6,090 nucleotides of DNA, from positions 1 through 6,090 of the forward strand of contig RFJH01000325.1 in the NCBI GenBank assembly GCA_003694975.1, in the 5' to 3' direction. Shown here piece by piece: positions 1-6,090 of the stretch. Position numbers and translations under genes: made by a program. Each line of letters begins with the position of its first letter. The first letter of the stretch is position 1. The DNA is from Anaerolineae bacterium (GTDB lineage: Bacteria > Chloroflexota > Anaerolineae > Anaerolineales > Villigracilaceae). The notes below the pieces were generated by a model. It was not told the origin of the DNA. It did no database searches and worked only from the letters and a program-made list of their open reading frames with translations.

Positions 1-1
1 G

Positions 2-841
2 TTCCTCGGGAGCAAGTTGCCCCAGGCAGAGCAGGCAATCACCACGGTCTTCTTCGCTCTGGCCATGTGGGGCCCCGGCATCGCGGCGGTGGTGGTGACC
101 AAAGTCATCGCCGGACGGCCTCTCGGCGACCTGGGGTTGGGGCGACTTGGCCCCAGGCGCTTCTACCTGTGGGCCTGGCTCCTGCCGCCTCTTCTGGCCG
201 TGACGACGGGGGCGGTGACGCTCCTGTTCGGCTTCGGCAAGTTCGATCCGGGGTTCAGTGCCATTCGCGAGGCGTTGGCCCAGGCTCCCGGCGGAAACGC
301 CATTCCACCGGCGGCAGTCGTCGGCCTGCAAGTGCTTCTGGCGCTCACGCTGGCCCCGTTTTTCAACGTGTTGTTCGCGCTGGGAGAGGAGTTGGGCTGG
401 CGCGCTTTTCTCTTGCCCCGCCTCTTGCCGCTTGGTCAGTGGAAGGCAATTGTGTTGACCGGTCTGATCTGGGGTCTCTGGCACGCGCCGGCGATCTTGC
501 AGGGGTTGAACTACCCAGAGCACCCCGTGGCCGGGGTGGGGATGATGATGGTCTTCACCACCCTGCTGAGCGTCATCTTCTCCTGGCTTTATTTGAACAC
601 GGGAAGCCCGTGGGCGCCGGCGCTGGCGCATGGCTCGGTCAACGCGAGCGCGGGGCTGGCCGTGTTGTTTCTGCGCCCCGACCTTGATCTGGCCCTCGGT
701 GGCACGCTGGCGAGTGTCAGCGGCTGGGTGGGAATGACGCTTTTCGTGGGGTGGCTGGTGGTCACGCGTCGGCTGCCGGTGCGCGTGGGGCGGGGGACCA
801 CGCCCCGGTCCGGGAGCGAGGCGGGAGAGGTTGAGGGTTAG
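2..841 (+). CDS. CPBP (Rce1/CAAX-like) family intramembrane metalloprotease, N-terminus cut by window edge
   Basis: Numbering is from the TTG codon at 17. The three signature motifs of the CPBP/Abi family are present in order: EELGWR (residues 124-129, EExxxR), WGLWHAP with H156 (the W/FxxxH motif) and HGSVN (H205, N209; HxxxN). In this family these residues form the metal-binding active site within the membrane. About seven hydrophobic segments are visible, near residues 7-30, 50-72, 101-121, 145-161, 172-193, 201-218 and 229-249, followed by a polar Gly/Arg-rich tail. The frame is open to the left edge (FLGSK precedes the TTG), and relatives usually carry one more membrane helix before the 'MWGPGIAA' segment, so the true start is probably upstream. 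A TTG start at 17 with GGGAG at 8-12 is possible, but its spacing of four bases is short. Members process prenylated proteins in eukaryotes; bacterial roles include bacteriocin immunity and regulated proteolysis. The substrate here is unknown. The gene converges on the next one, so it is not in the same operon. Confidence 0.9.
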   Translation, partial: FLGSKLPQAEQAITTVFFALAMWGPGIAAVVVTKVIAGRPLGDLGLGRLGPRRFYLWAWLLPPLLAVTTGAVTLLFGFGKFDPGFSAIREALAQAPGGNAIPPAAVVGLQVLLALTLAPFFNVLFALGEELGWRAFLLPRLLPLGQWKAIVLTGLIWGLWHAPAILQGLNYPEHPVAGVGMMMVFTTLLSVIFSWLYLNTGSPWAPALAHGSVNASAGLAVLFLRPDLDLALGGTLASVSGWVGMTLFVGWLVVTRRLPVRVGRGTTPRSGSEAGEVEG

Positions 842-852
842 AACACTTGTTC
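841..852. other. Small palindrome between convergent gene ends
   Basis: The sequence GAACACTTGTTC is a near-perfect palindrome (GAAC, four-base loop, GTTC). It starts at the last base of the protease stop codon and is followed on the plus strand by GATTTTAT. It could act as a weak terminator for the plus-strand gene, but the stem is short and AT-rich, the T-run is short, and there is no T-run on the minus side. The whole gap between the two stop codons is only 15 bases, so any terminator must overlap coding sequence. Confidence 0.2.
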
Positions 853-856
853 GATT

Positions 857-3172
857 TTATCCCCTCTCCAGGTAGGCCACGGCGCGTCCCTGCGCTTCGT
901 CCAGGATCAGGGTCAACGAATGGCCGGGGCGATAGTCCTCCACGTCGATCAGGCGCAGGCAGGAGAGGACGGACGCCTCGCTTTGGATGTGTTCGGGGAG
1001 ACGGTTGGGGGTTTCGTAGAAGAAGGCGCGGTTGAAGAGAGTCTCCGGATCGTCGAGGTAGATGGCGAGGGGGTAGACCTGGGCTTCCATTAAGTCCTGG
1101 AAAAAGTGGGTGCCGAAGGACGGTTCGGGGGCCGCGCCGATCTCATGGCCGGAGAGTTCGATCAGGGCGCTGGTGTTGTAGATATCGGCGAAGGTGATGT
1201 GGACTCCCAGGTCTGGCGAGTTCGTGCCCCAGCGCCCCGGGCCAATGGTGATGAACGTCTGGCCTTCCAGGGCGGCGTTGACGCGACCGATGGCGCGCTC
1301 CAGTTTGTTGCGCTCGGCCTGTGAGGGGAGGGCGAAGTAGCCTTCGGGTGCGACGAAGAGCACGTAGCGTATATCACGCACCACACCCGGCGGGACCATG
1401 CCGCGCGTGGCGAAGATGATGTCCTCGTCCGGCAGGTCGGCGGGGAGGTGACCTTCGGTGGCGTCTTGCAGGTGGCTTTGGGGGCGGCATTGCAGGAGGG
1501 TGATCTGGATGCGAGGAGAGGGCTGCTCAGGCTCCAGGACGCGCACGGTGAACTCGGTATCTACGGGGGAGTGGTAGTGCCGTTCGAGCAGAGAGAGGAG
1601 AGTGCGCATGTAGTCGGCGAAGGGGGTATGACGGAGGAGGCCCTCGAAGGTGATGATCAGGTGCTCGGGTTTGACGAGGCGGGTGCGCACTTCGCCCAGA
1701 TAGCCCTCGCGATTCACCTGTGCCAGGTAGCGCAGGGGGGGATAGTCGCCGCGCAGGACTTCCGTCACGGGCAGGGTGCGAAAGGCGTTTTGCTTCAGGT
1801 CAATCAGGTCGACGTATCGCTGGGAGTAGCGCTGGATGGTCTCGACGGAATCGGCGGGATGCAGGGTGGGATGGCTGAGGGCGACCAGACGGGGGTAGTC
1901 GTTGCCGACGCGCTCGACGGCGCGTGTGCCCAGCCCCCAGACCAGGCGGACGAAACCGTCCTCGCGGCGGATCTGGGGAGACCAACGGTAGAGGTTGCGG
2001 CTGAAGGCCACGCCTGCGGCGTGGGGGAGGTAATAATCGCCAAAGCGTTCTCCTTCTACGACCTGGATCAGAATGGCGATGCGCTCATCGTAATCCAGGA
2101 GTCCCATACGGCGGCGGTAGAGGAGGGGTTCGGGGCGCAGCCCGCTGGCGTAGACGCGGGCGATGGCCTCCGTCAGGGCGTCCAGGTTCTCTTCCGGCGT
2201 GCCCTGATTGGGGCAGAAGTAACTATCGTACTTTCCGGCGAAGGAGGTGCCGAAACTATCTTCGAGCAGACTTGAGGAACGCACGATGAGGGGCTGTTTC
2301 CCCACCTCGTCGAGCAGTTCGCGCAGTTTCTCCAGGATTTCATCGGGGAAGCGTCCGGCCAGGAACTCGCGTTGCAGGCGGGGGTGCTCGGCGCGGATTT
2401 GTTCCTCCGATTTGTATTTCTGGTCTGCCCAGTGCATCAGCCCATTGAAGGACATGAAGGAGTACATCACATCGGAGCCGAGGTAATAGGAAACCGGCGT
2501 GCGAATGCACTCCCGTACCTCCGCCGGAGCGACCTCGCGGAGGATGCGCTCGGCGAGCAACATCCCCGCCGATTTCCCCCCGATCTTCCCGTGGCCGATC
2601 TTGCGCAAGTAGATGTTTTTTAAATCGGCCACCGTGAACCATTGCTTGGCGATGTTGATATAGGCCAGGTGGTCGCTGATCATGGTGCGGATCAAGACCA
2701 CCTTGATCTCTTCCAGACGCGCTTGCAGGTGCTTGCGTTCCCCGGCAGGCATGCGCTCGATGGCTTCCCCCTGGGCGAAGAGCATGGCCTGCGGCGCCAG
2801 TTCCGGGTTGAAGGTGACCATATCCGGCGCTTCGCCGCGCTCGTTCAACACCTCGCGCACAATCTCCTCGAAGCGCTCGTAGGGCAGGTTGTAGGCGAAG
2901 TAGAAATCGGTGAGCGCGTCGCGCACGCGCGCCAAGCGTAATTCCCACATCTCCGGCGATTCCTCGGCGAAGGGGTCCTGTAAGCCCTCGCGCTTTTGAG
3001 AGAGGATGGCCTTCTCCCGCACCTCGCGCTCGAAATCCCGCTGGTTGATGATGCCACGTTCAAAGAGTTCGCGTCTCATGCGCGCCCGGATTTTATCGGC
3101 CAGGATGGGGTAGCGTGTGAGGGTGAGGTGGATATTGAGGATGTGGTCGGTGGAAGGAGGGGGGATGGTCAT
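857..3172 (-). CDS. PEP/pyruvate-binding (PPDK_N-type) domain protein lacking the phosphotransfer domains
   Basis: A 771-residue soluble protein with no signal peptide or membrane span. Residues 1-190 are mostly helical, charged and of unknown function. Residues about 195-568 match the N-terminal ATP-grasp-like nucleotide-binding domain of PEP synthase and pyruvate phosphate dikinase: GKIGGKSAG (195-203), IVRSSSLLEDSFGTSFAGKY (296-315), AGVAFSRNLYRW (386-397), VWGLGTRAVERVGNDYPR (411-428) and the closing LLQCRP (559-564). Residues about 580-771 form another domain with GPGRWGTNSPDLGV (644-657), FADIYNTSALIE (661-672) and PSFGTHFFQDLMEA (684-697). The catalytic phosphohistidine motif (TSHAA type) and the C-terminal PEP-binding barrel are absent, so the full PEP synthase reaction is not expected; the protein may bind or use ATP. 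ATG at 3172 is the first possible start, because an in-frame TGA lies four codons upstream (3184-3182). There is no Shine-Dalgarno before it (TATTCCCCC), so initiation may be leaderless or SD-independent. It follows dnaN by 89 bases on the same strand. Function unknown. Confidence 0.9.
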   Translation of the reverse strand: MTIPPPSTDHILNIHLTLTRYPILADKIRARMRRELFERGIINQRDFEREVREKAILSQKREGLQDPFAEESPEMWELRLARVRDALTDFYFAYNLPYERFEEIVREVLNERGEAPDMVTFNPELAPQAMLFAQGEAIERMPAGERKHLQARLEEIKVVLIRTMISDHLAYINIAKQWFTVADLKNIYLRKIGHGKIGGKSAGMLLAERILREVAPAEVRECIRTPVSYYLGSDVMYSFMSFNGLMHWADQKYKSEEQIRAEHPRLQREFLAGRFPDEILEKLRELLDEVGKQPLIVRSSSLLEDSFGTSFAGKYDSYFCPNQGTPEENLDALTEAIARVYASGLRPEPLLYRRRMGLLDYDERIAILIQVVEGERFGDYYLPHAAGVAFSRNLYRWSPQIRREDGFVRLVWGLGTRAVERVGNDYPRLVALSHPTLHPADSVETIQRYSQRYVDLIDLKQNAFRTLPVTEVLRGDYPPLRYLAQVNREGYLGEVRTRLVKPEHLIITFEGLLRHTPFADYMRTLLSLLERHYHSPVDTEFTVRVLEPEQPSPRIQITLLQCRPQSHLQDATEGHLPADLPDEDIIFATRGMVPPGVVRDIRYVLFVAPEGYFALPSQAERNKLERAIGRVNAALEGQTFITIGPGRWGTNSPDLGVHITFADIYNTSALIELSGHEIGAAPEPSFGTHFFQDLMEAQVYPLAIYLDDPETLFNRAFFYETPNRLPEHIQSEASVLSCLRLIDVEDYRPGHSLTLILDEAQGRAVAYLERG

Positions 3173-3185
3173 GGGGGAATATCAA

Positions 3186-3221
3186 CGAAGTGCCCGGCGG
3201 CGGTGCTGCGCAGGCACTTCG
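3186..3221. repeat. 9-bp perfect inverted repeat in the dnaN to PEP-binding gene gap
   Basis: CGAAGTGCC at 3186-3194 is the exact reverse complement of GGCACTTCG at 3213-3221, with an 18-base GC-rich loop. Read on the minus strand, the hairpin ends 13 bases before the ATG of the PEP-binding gene and 40 bases after the dnaN stop codon. It is followed by TTGATATT, a poor U-tract, so it is not a textbook intrinsic terminator. It could be a weak terminator or attenuator for dnaN read-through, an mRNA stability hairpin at the dnaN 3' end, or an operator for a dimeric regulator. No clear sigma70-type promoter is visible in the gap. Confidence 0.5.
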
Positions 3222-3261
3222 ATGAAGGAGTGGAGGGGGAGACGAGTGGTGGGGAACAACG

Positions 3262-4398
3262 TCACCCCAGGTGCATGGGCATAATGACGTGGATGAAACG
3301 ATCGTCGCCGACGGGTCGGACGACTCCCGGCGCGTTCGGTGCGGTGGTCTCCAGGGCGACGTTGGGGGTTTTGATGACCTCCAGCACCTCGCGCAGGAAG
3401 CGCACGTTGAAGGCGATCAGGAGGTCGCTGCCGTCTACGGTGGCCTCGATGATGGTCTCGTTCTTGCCGGTCTCTTCGGAGATGGCGGAGACTTCCACTT
3501 CGCTCGGCTCCATCTCGCTCCGGGCGGTCTTGATATCCAGGCGCACGACGTTCGTCCCCTCGCGGGCGAAGATTTCGGCCTGCTTGCAGGCCTTGAGCAG
3601 GGATTCGGTCGCGACCAGGGTGCGTGAGGTATAAGAGCGCGGGATGATTTGCTTGTAATCGGGGAACGTGCCCTCGATCAGTTGCGAGACGAGTTCGACA
3701 TTGCCGGCGCGGAAGATGACCTGTCCGCGTCCATCCGGCACGACCATGGCGATCTCTTCTTCCTCTGAGGCGGAGAGAATGCGTGCCAGTTCGTTCAGGG
3801 CGCGCGCCGGCACGATGATGTTGACCGCCTGCGGGGCCGGCGTATCCAGGGTCGCCGTGCGAACCGAGAGGCGGAAGCCGTCCGCCGCGGCCATGGTCAC
3901 CTGGTCCCCGTCCACGGTCACCGAGACGCCCATCAGGACGGGGCGCGCCTCGTCGGTCGAGGCGGCGAATGTCACCTGCTGCACCATCTCTTTGAACTCA
4001 TCGGCCTTGAAGCGCACGGCACCGTCCATTTCCGGCACCGGGAAAGGCGGGAACTCTTGAGAGTCGATGCACTTGATATCCGTGTTCGATGTGCCACAGC
4101 GCACGTTGAGCGTTTGGGTCTCCACGTCCAGGCTCAGATGGACCTGGTCACTGGGGAGGGTGTGGACCAGGTCGGCAAACGTGCGCGCCGGCACGGTGGT
4201 GGACCCCTCCTCTTCGATCTTCGCGCCGATCCAGCAGGTGATGCCGAGTTCCAGGTTGGTCGCCGAGAGCCGCAAACGTCCTTCGTCTGTCGCGACCAGC
4301 ACGTTGGCCAGGACGGGTAAGGTGGTGCGCGGTGAGACGGCACGGGAGACCACGCCCAGGCCTTGTGCCAGGTTTTCTTGCAGGACGGTTACTTTCAT
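3262..4398 (-). CDS. dnaN: DNA polymerase III subunit beta (sliding clamp)
   Basis: DnaN forms a ring-shaped homodimer that encircles DNA and tethers DNA polymerase III and other clamp-binding repair and replication proteins. At 378 residues the protein has the usual family length (E. coli 366), with three successive clamp domains of about 120 residues. Recognisable features are the N-terminal MKVTVLQENLAQGL, the SRAVSPRTTLPVLANVLV segment (18-35), SATNLELGI (45-53), MAAADGFRLSVR (169-180, equivalent to the ATDGHRLA-type motif), LIEGTFPDYKQIIPR (240-254), NVRFLREVL (331-339) and the C-terminal HVIMPMHLG, matching the canonical MPMRL ending. The ATG at 4398 is preceded by GGAGGG (4409-4404), about six bases away, an excellent Shine-Dalgarno. 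The gene starts 40 bases after a membrane protein gene and is not next to dnaA or recF in this window. Nothing suggests truncation or degeneration, so it should be a functional clamp; whether it is the only one in the genome cannot be told here. Confidence 0.98.
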   Translation of the reverse strand: MKVTVLQENLAQGLGVVSRAVSPRTTLPVLANVLVATDEGRLRLSATNLELGITCWIGAKIEEEGSTTVPARTFADLVHTLPSDQVHLSLDVETQTLNVRCGTSNTDIKCIDSQEFPPFPVPEMDGAVRFKADEFKEMVQQVTFAASTDEARPVLMGVSVTVDGDQVTMAAADGFRLSVRTATLDTPAPQAVNIIVPARALNELARILSASEEEEIAMVVPDGRGQVIFRAGNVELVSQLIEGTFPDYKQIIPRSYTSRTLVATESLLKACKQAEIFAREGTNVVRLDIKTARSEMEPSEVEVSAISEETGKNETIIEATVDGSDLLIAFNVRFLREVLEVIKTPNVALETTAPNAPGVVRPVGDDRFIHVIMPMHLG

Positions 4399-4403
4399 CT
4401 TCG

Positions 4404-4409
4404 CCCTCC
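4404..4409 (-). promoter_or_regulatory. Shine-Dalgarno of dnaN
   Basis: Minus-strand GGAGGG ends about five to six bases before the dnaN ATG. It fixes the start codon at 4398 and contrasts with the downstream PEP-binding gene, which has no recognisable ribosome binding site. Confidence 0.8.
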
Positions 4410-4429
4410 GCAGGGGGTTTTGTTGAGAA

Positions 4430-4438
4430 AGTATATCA
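4430..4438 (-). promoter_or_regulatory. Candidate extended -10 promoter element for dnaN
   Basis: The minus strand reads TGATATACT here, that is TG-n-TATACT, an extended -10 element with five of six matches to TATAAT. Transcription would start near 4423, giving a leader of about 25 bases containing the Shine-Dalgarno. The best -35 candidate, TTCATG at 4459-4454 with an 18-base spacer, matches TTGACA at only three positions, which fits the weaker -35 need of extended -10 promoters. The element directly follows the stop codon of the upstream gene. It is the most AT-rich spot in this part of the window. Confidence 0.5.
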
Positions 4439-6090
4439 TTAATCCAGGGCCTCCATGAACATTCCCAGGACGATCAGGGCGATTTGCAGGGTGAACAGCG
4501 CGGCCAGGACGTATGCCACGATAAGCCAGGGCGATGTCCCACCCGAACCGCTCGTTTCCCCTTCCTCGGCCAGTTGACGGACGGCCCGACCGAGGCGCGC
4601 CGCTGCCCGCCGGAACGACGGTCTCCCTCCCCGCAGCCATATCCACCCCTCGGCCTCTTTCGCCTCGCCCGGGACCACAAGCCTGAACCCCTCAAATTCG
4701 CGCAACCACAACCGAAGCGCTTCCGGCGGCTCTACCGCCGTTTTTTCGGAGAGGACGACGGCCTTGAACATCTCCCGTTCCTCGGGGGCTATCCCTTCTT
4801 TGATGGGACGCACGCTGAGGGGCACCTGTGGGGCCTGGCGTTTGATCTCCCTGGCGGTCTGCTCACCGATCGTCCCCTCGCCGGGGTCTATCACCAGGAC
4901 GGGGAAGCGCTCCTGACGTGCCTGGAGCACACGGGCGCTCAATTGCCCGTCCCGGCGCAGTACCCACAGATGGTACGTCAACAAGACGGCGAAGAGGACG
5001 AGAAGAGAGAGCGTGTTCAGGGTGTCCTGGGTGAAATCGGGAGGTTTTTCGCCCAGCGCCCGCTGGATGAGCAGGAAGAGGACGTGTGTGGCCGTCGCCA
5101 TCCCACCGACCACGCCGACGAACAGTACCAGGTAGAGATACCCTCGCCGGGTGATGGAGCGACGAGCGCGCTCCCCTCTCTCCTGAGCCTCTTTTGGAGC
5201 GCGGACCTCGCCGGGCCACGCCTCGGCTTGCAGAGGTTTCCAGGAGGTCAGCCACAAGGGGAGACCGATCAGAATGGCCGCCAGTGCCTGGGCGATGTCA
5301 ACGCGCACCGCCGCCCAACCTGTTACGTTGAGAGCGAGGTCTATCAGAGAAGTGAGCAACGCTGCCGTTCCGAGGAACGTGGCACCCAGGCCGGGCAGGG
5401 AGAAGAGAGTGCGGTACAGTCGCCGTGCTCCCTCGCGAGGCGCGTCTTCGTTCAGGGACGCCAGTGTCCGTTTCAGATGATGGGCGTGATATGTCCAGAG
5501 GATGCTCATGGGGATTCCCATGGAGAGCGGTCCGCCGATTTCGCCCATGATGTCGCCGAACGACAGCCTCTCGCCCAGGGCAAGGCGTAGCAGCACGGCC
5601 AGCACGACGCCGCCTGCCATGAGAGCAGCCCAGGCACCGAGCAGCACAAAGAGATACAGCACGGCCAGACGCAGGCGCGATTCGCGCTCGGCGGCCTCCT
5701 CCAGCGAACGCTGGACGGTCTGCCAGGCGAGCAGCCAGATCGGGAGGCCGATCAGGAGCAACGCCAGGCCATTGGCCAGCCAGGATTCGTCGGCCAGGCC
5801 GACCGGCCCCCCTGCCAGATTTCCGAACAGATACCGCAGTATCCGTTGTATACCGAACACTCCCAGCCCCAGGCCGTAGATCACCCACAGGTAGCGGTAC
5901 AGGCGACGCACCTCTTGCCAGGTTTCTACCTCGTCGGCGTATTTGCGGTCGTCTCGCAGGACGAGGGCAAAATACCCCGCCGGGATGCCGTTCATCGCCA
6001 TGGCGATGAGGTTGTCGCTGAGGGTCTGGTCGCCTCCCAGGAGGGCTGCGTCTGCCGGGAGGCCAAAGGCGGTGACCAACCCCCTGGCCA
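4439..6090 (-). CDS. Polytopic membrane protein with ~80-residue two-helix repeats (DUF5671-like) and a soluble alpha/beta domain; N-terminus cut by window edge
   Basis: Numbered from the TTG codon at 6079 (546 residues to the stop); the frame runs open to the right edge (ARG precedes the TTG), so the gene is probably truncated. Each repeat has a first helix opened by an (R)RxYxYL-like segment (RRLYRYL 58-64, RLAVLYLF 137-144, RRLYRTLF 219-226, RRGYLYLVLF 311-320) and a second helix with a G(I/L)P(x)W-like centre (GIP 31-33, GLPIW 111-115, GIP 188-190, GLPLW 272-276, degenerate near 364). Loops after the second helices are long and charged and those after the first are short, so repeats are hairpins with both ends in the cytoplasm. 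About nine membrane segments are followed by a predicted alternating beta/alpha domain (391-509) and a final helix (518-541). The repeats resemble DUF5671, an uncharacterised family I associate with Chloroflexota; this is recalled, not searched. No catalytic motif is seen. The gene ends in tandem stops TAA TGA, 40 bases before dnaN, and may be co-transcribed with it. Function unknown. Confidence 0.8.
   Translation of the reverse strand, partial: ARGLVTAFGLPADAALLGGDQTLSDNLIAMAMNGIPAGYFALVLRDDRKYADEVETWQEVRRLYRYLWVIYGLGLGVFGIQRILRYLFGNLAGGPVGLADESWLANGLALLLIGLPIWLLAWQTVQRSLEEAAERESRLRLAVLYLFVLLGAWAALMAGGVVLAVLLRLALGERLSFGDIMGEIGGPLSMGIPMSILWTYHAHHLKRTLASLNEDAPREGARRLYRTLFSLPGLGATFLGTAALLTSLIDLALNVTGWAAVRVDIAQALAAILIGLPLWLTSWKPLQAEAWPGEVRAPKEAQERGERARRSITRRGYLYLVLFVGVVGGMATATHVLFLLIQRALGEKPPDFTQDTLNTLSLLVLFAVLLTYHLWVLRRDGQLSARVLQARQERFPVLVIDPGEGTIGEQTAREIKRQAPQVPLSVRPIKEGIAPEEREMFKAVVLSEKTAVEPPEALRLWLREFEGFRLVVPGEAKEAEGWIWLRGGRPSFRRAAARLGRAVRQLAEEGETSGSGGTSPWLIVAYVLAALFTLQIALIVLGMFMEALD

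Noticed and set aside
17..19. TTG as the true start of the protease gene
   Set aside because: The frame stays open to the window edge and the usual first membrane helix of the family would lie before this codon, so a start upstream of the window is more likely, although GGGAG at 8-12 keeps it possible.
1448..2275. A 275-codon open frame on the plus strand opposite the PEP-binding gene
   Set aside because: It lies wholly antisense to a gene with clear family motifs, its protein is rich in Gly, Ala, Val, Asp and Glu typical of a GC-rich mirror frame, and it has no recognisable domain or ribosome binding site.
2340..2948. A 202-codon minus-strand frame overlapping the PEP-binding gene in another phase, considered as a frameshift remnant
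   Set aside because: The main frame is continuous with all motifs in order, so no frameshift is needed, and the alternative product is Arg/Gly/Ala-rich with no domain.
857..3172. Annotation as phosphoenolpyruvate synthase (ppsA) or pyruvate phosphate dikinase
   Set aside because: Only the nucleotide-binding half is present; the phosphohistidine TSHAA-type motif and the C-terminal barrel are missing, and residues 580-771 do not resemble them.
3173..3261. Possible origin or DnaA-box region next to dnaN
   Set aside because: Neither this gap nor the 40-base gap upstream of dnaN contains sequences close to TTATCCACA or an AT-rich unwinding stretch.
4484..5590. A 368-codon open frame on the plus strand opposite the membrane protein gene
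   Set aside because: The predicted product is Gln-, Arg- and Pro-rich with no domain, whereas the opposite strand encodes regular membrane repeats. Long shadow frames are expected at this GC content.

Overview
The window is dense, GC-rich bacterial DNA that is almost entirely coding. It holds four genes: one on the plus strand at the left end and three on the minus strand filling the rest. The multi-span membrane protein with repeated two-helix units (DUF5671-like), the GC-rich codon use and the sliding clamp's bacterial features together suggest Chloroflexota. That assignment is an inference from family knowledge, not a proven placement.

Layout, left to right. Positions 1-841 (+): a CPBP/Rce1-type intramembrane metalloprotease whose N-terminus lies outside the window. 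Positions 842-856: a 15-base gap where this gene meets its neighbour tail to tail. Positions 857-3172 (-): a 771-residue protein with the nucleotide-binding half of PEP synthase/pyruvate phosphate dikinase, flanked by an N-terminal helical region and a conserved-looking C-terminal domain; the phosphohistidine and PEP-binding catalytic domains are missing. Positions 3173-3261: an 89-base gap with a 9-bp inverted repeat. Positions 3262-4398 (-): dnaN, the DNA polymerase III beta sliding clamp, complete. Positions 4399-4438: a 40-base gap with a good Shine-Dalgarno and an extended -10 promoter candidate for dnaN. Positions 4439-6090 (-): a polytopic membrane protein, open at the right edge, made of about five repeats of roughly 80 residues, then a soluble alpha/beta domain and a last membrane helix.

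The three minus-strand genes read in the order membrane protein, dnaN, PEP-binding protein, with short gaps that would allow co-transcription; dnaN probably also has its own promoter. No functional link between the clamp and its neighbours is evident. dnaA, recF and gyrB, the common companions of dnaN, are absent from the window, and I see no DnaA-box cluster, so this does not look like an origin region. I found no RNA genes, mobile elements, CRISPR arrays or long DNA repeats, and no convincing new multi-gene system. The most interesting items are the two poorly characterised proteins flanking dnaN.
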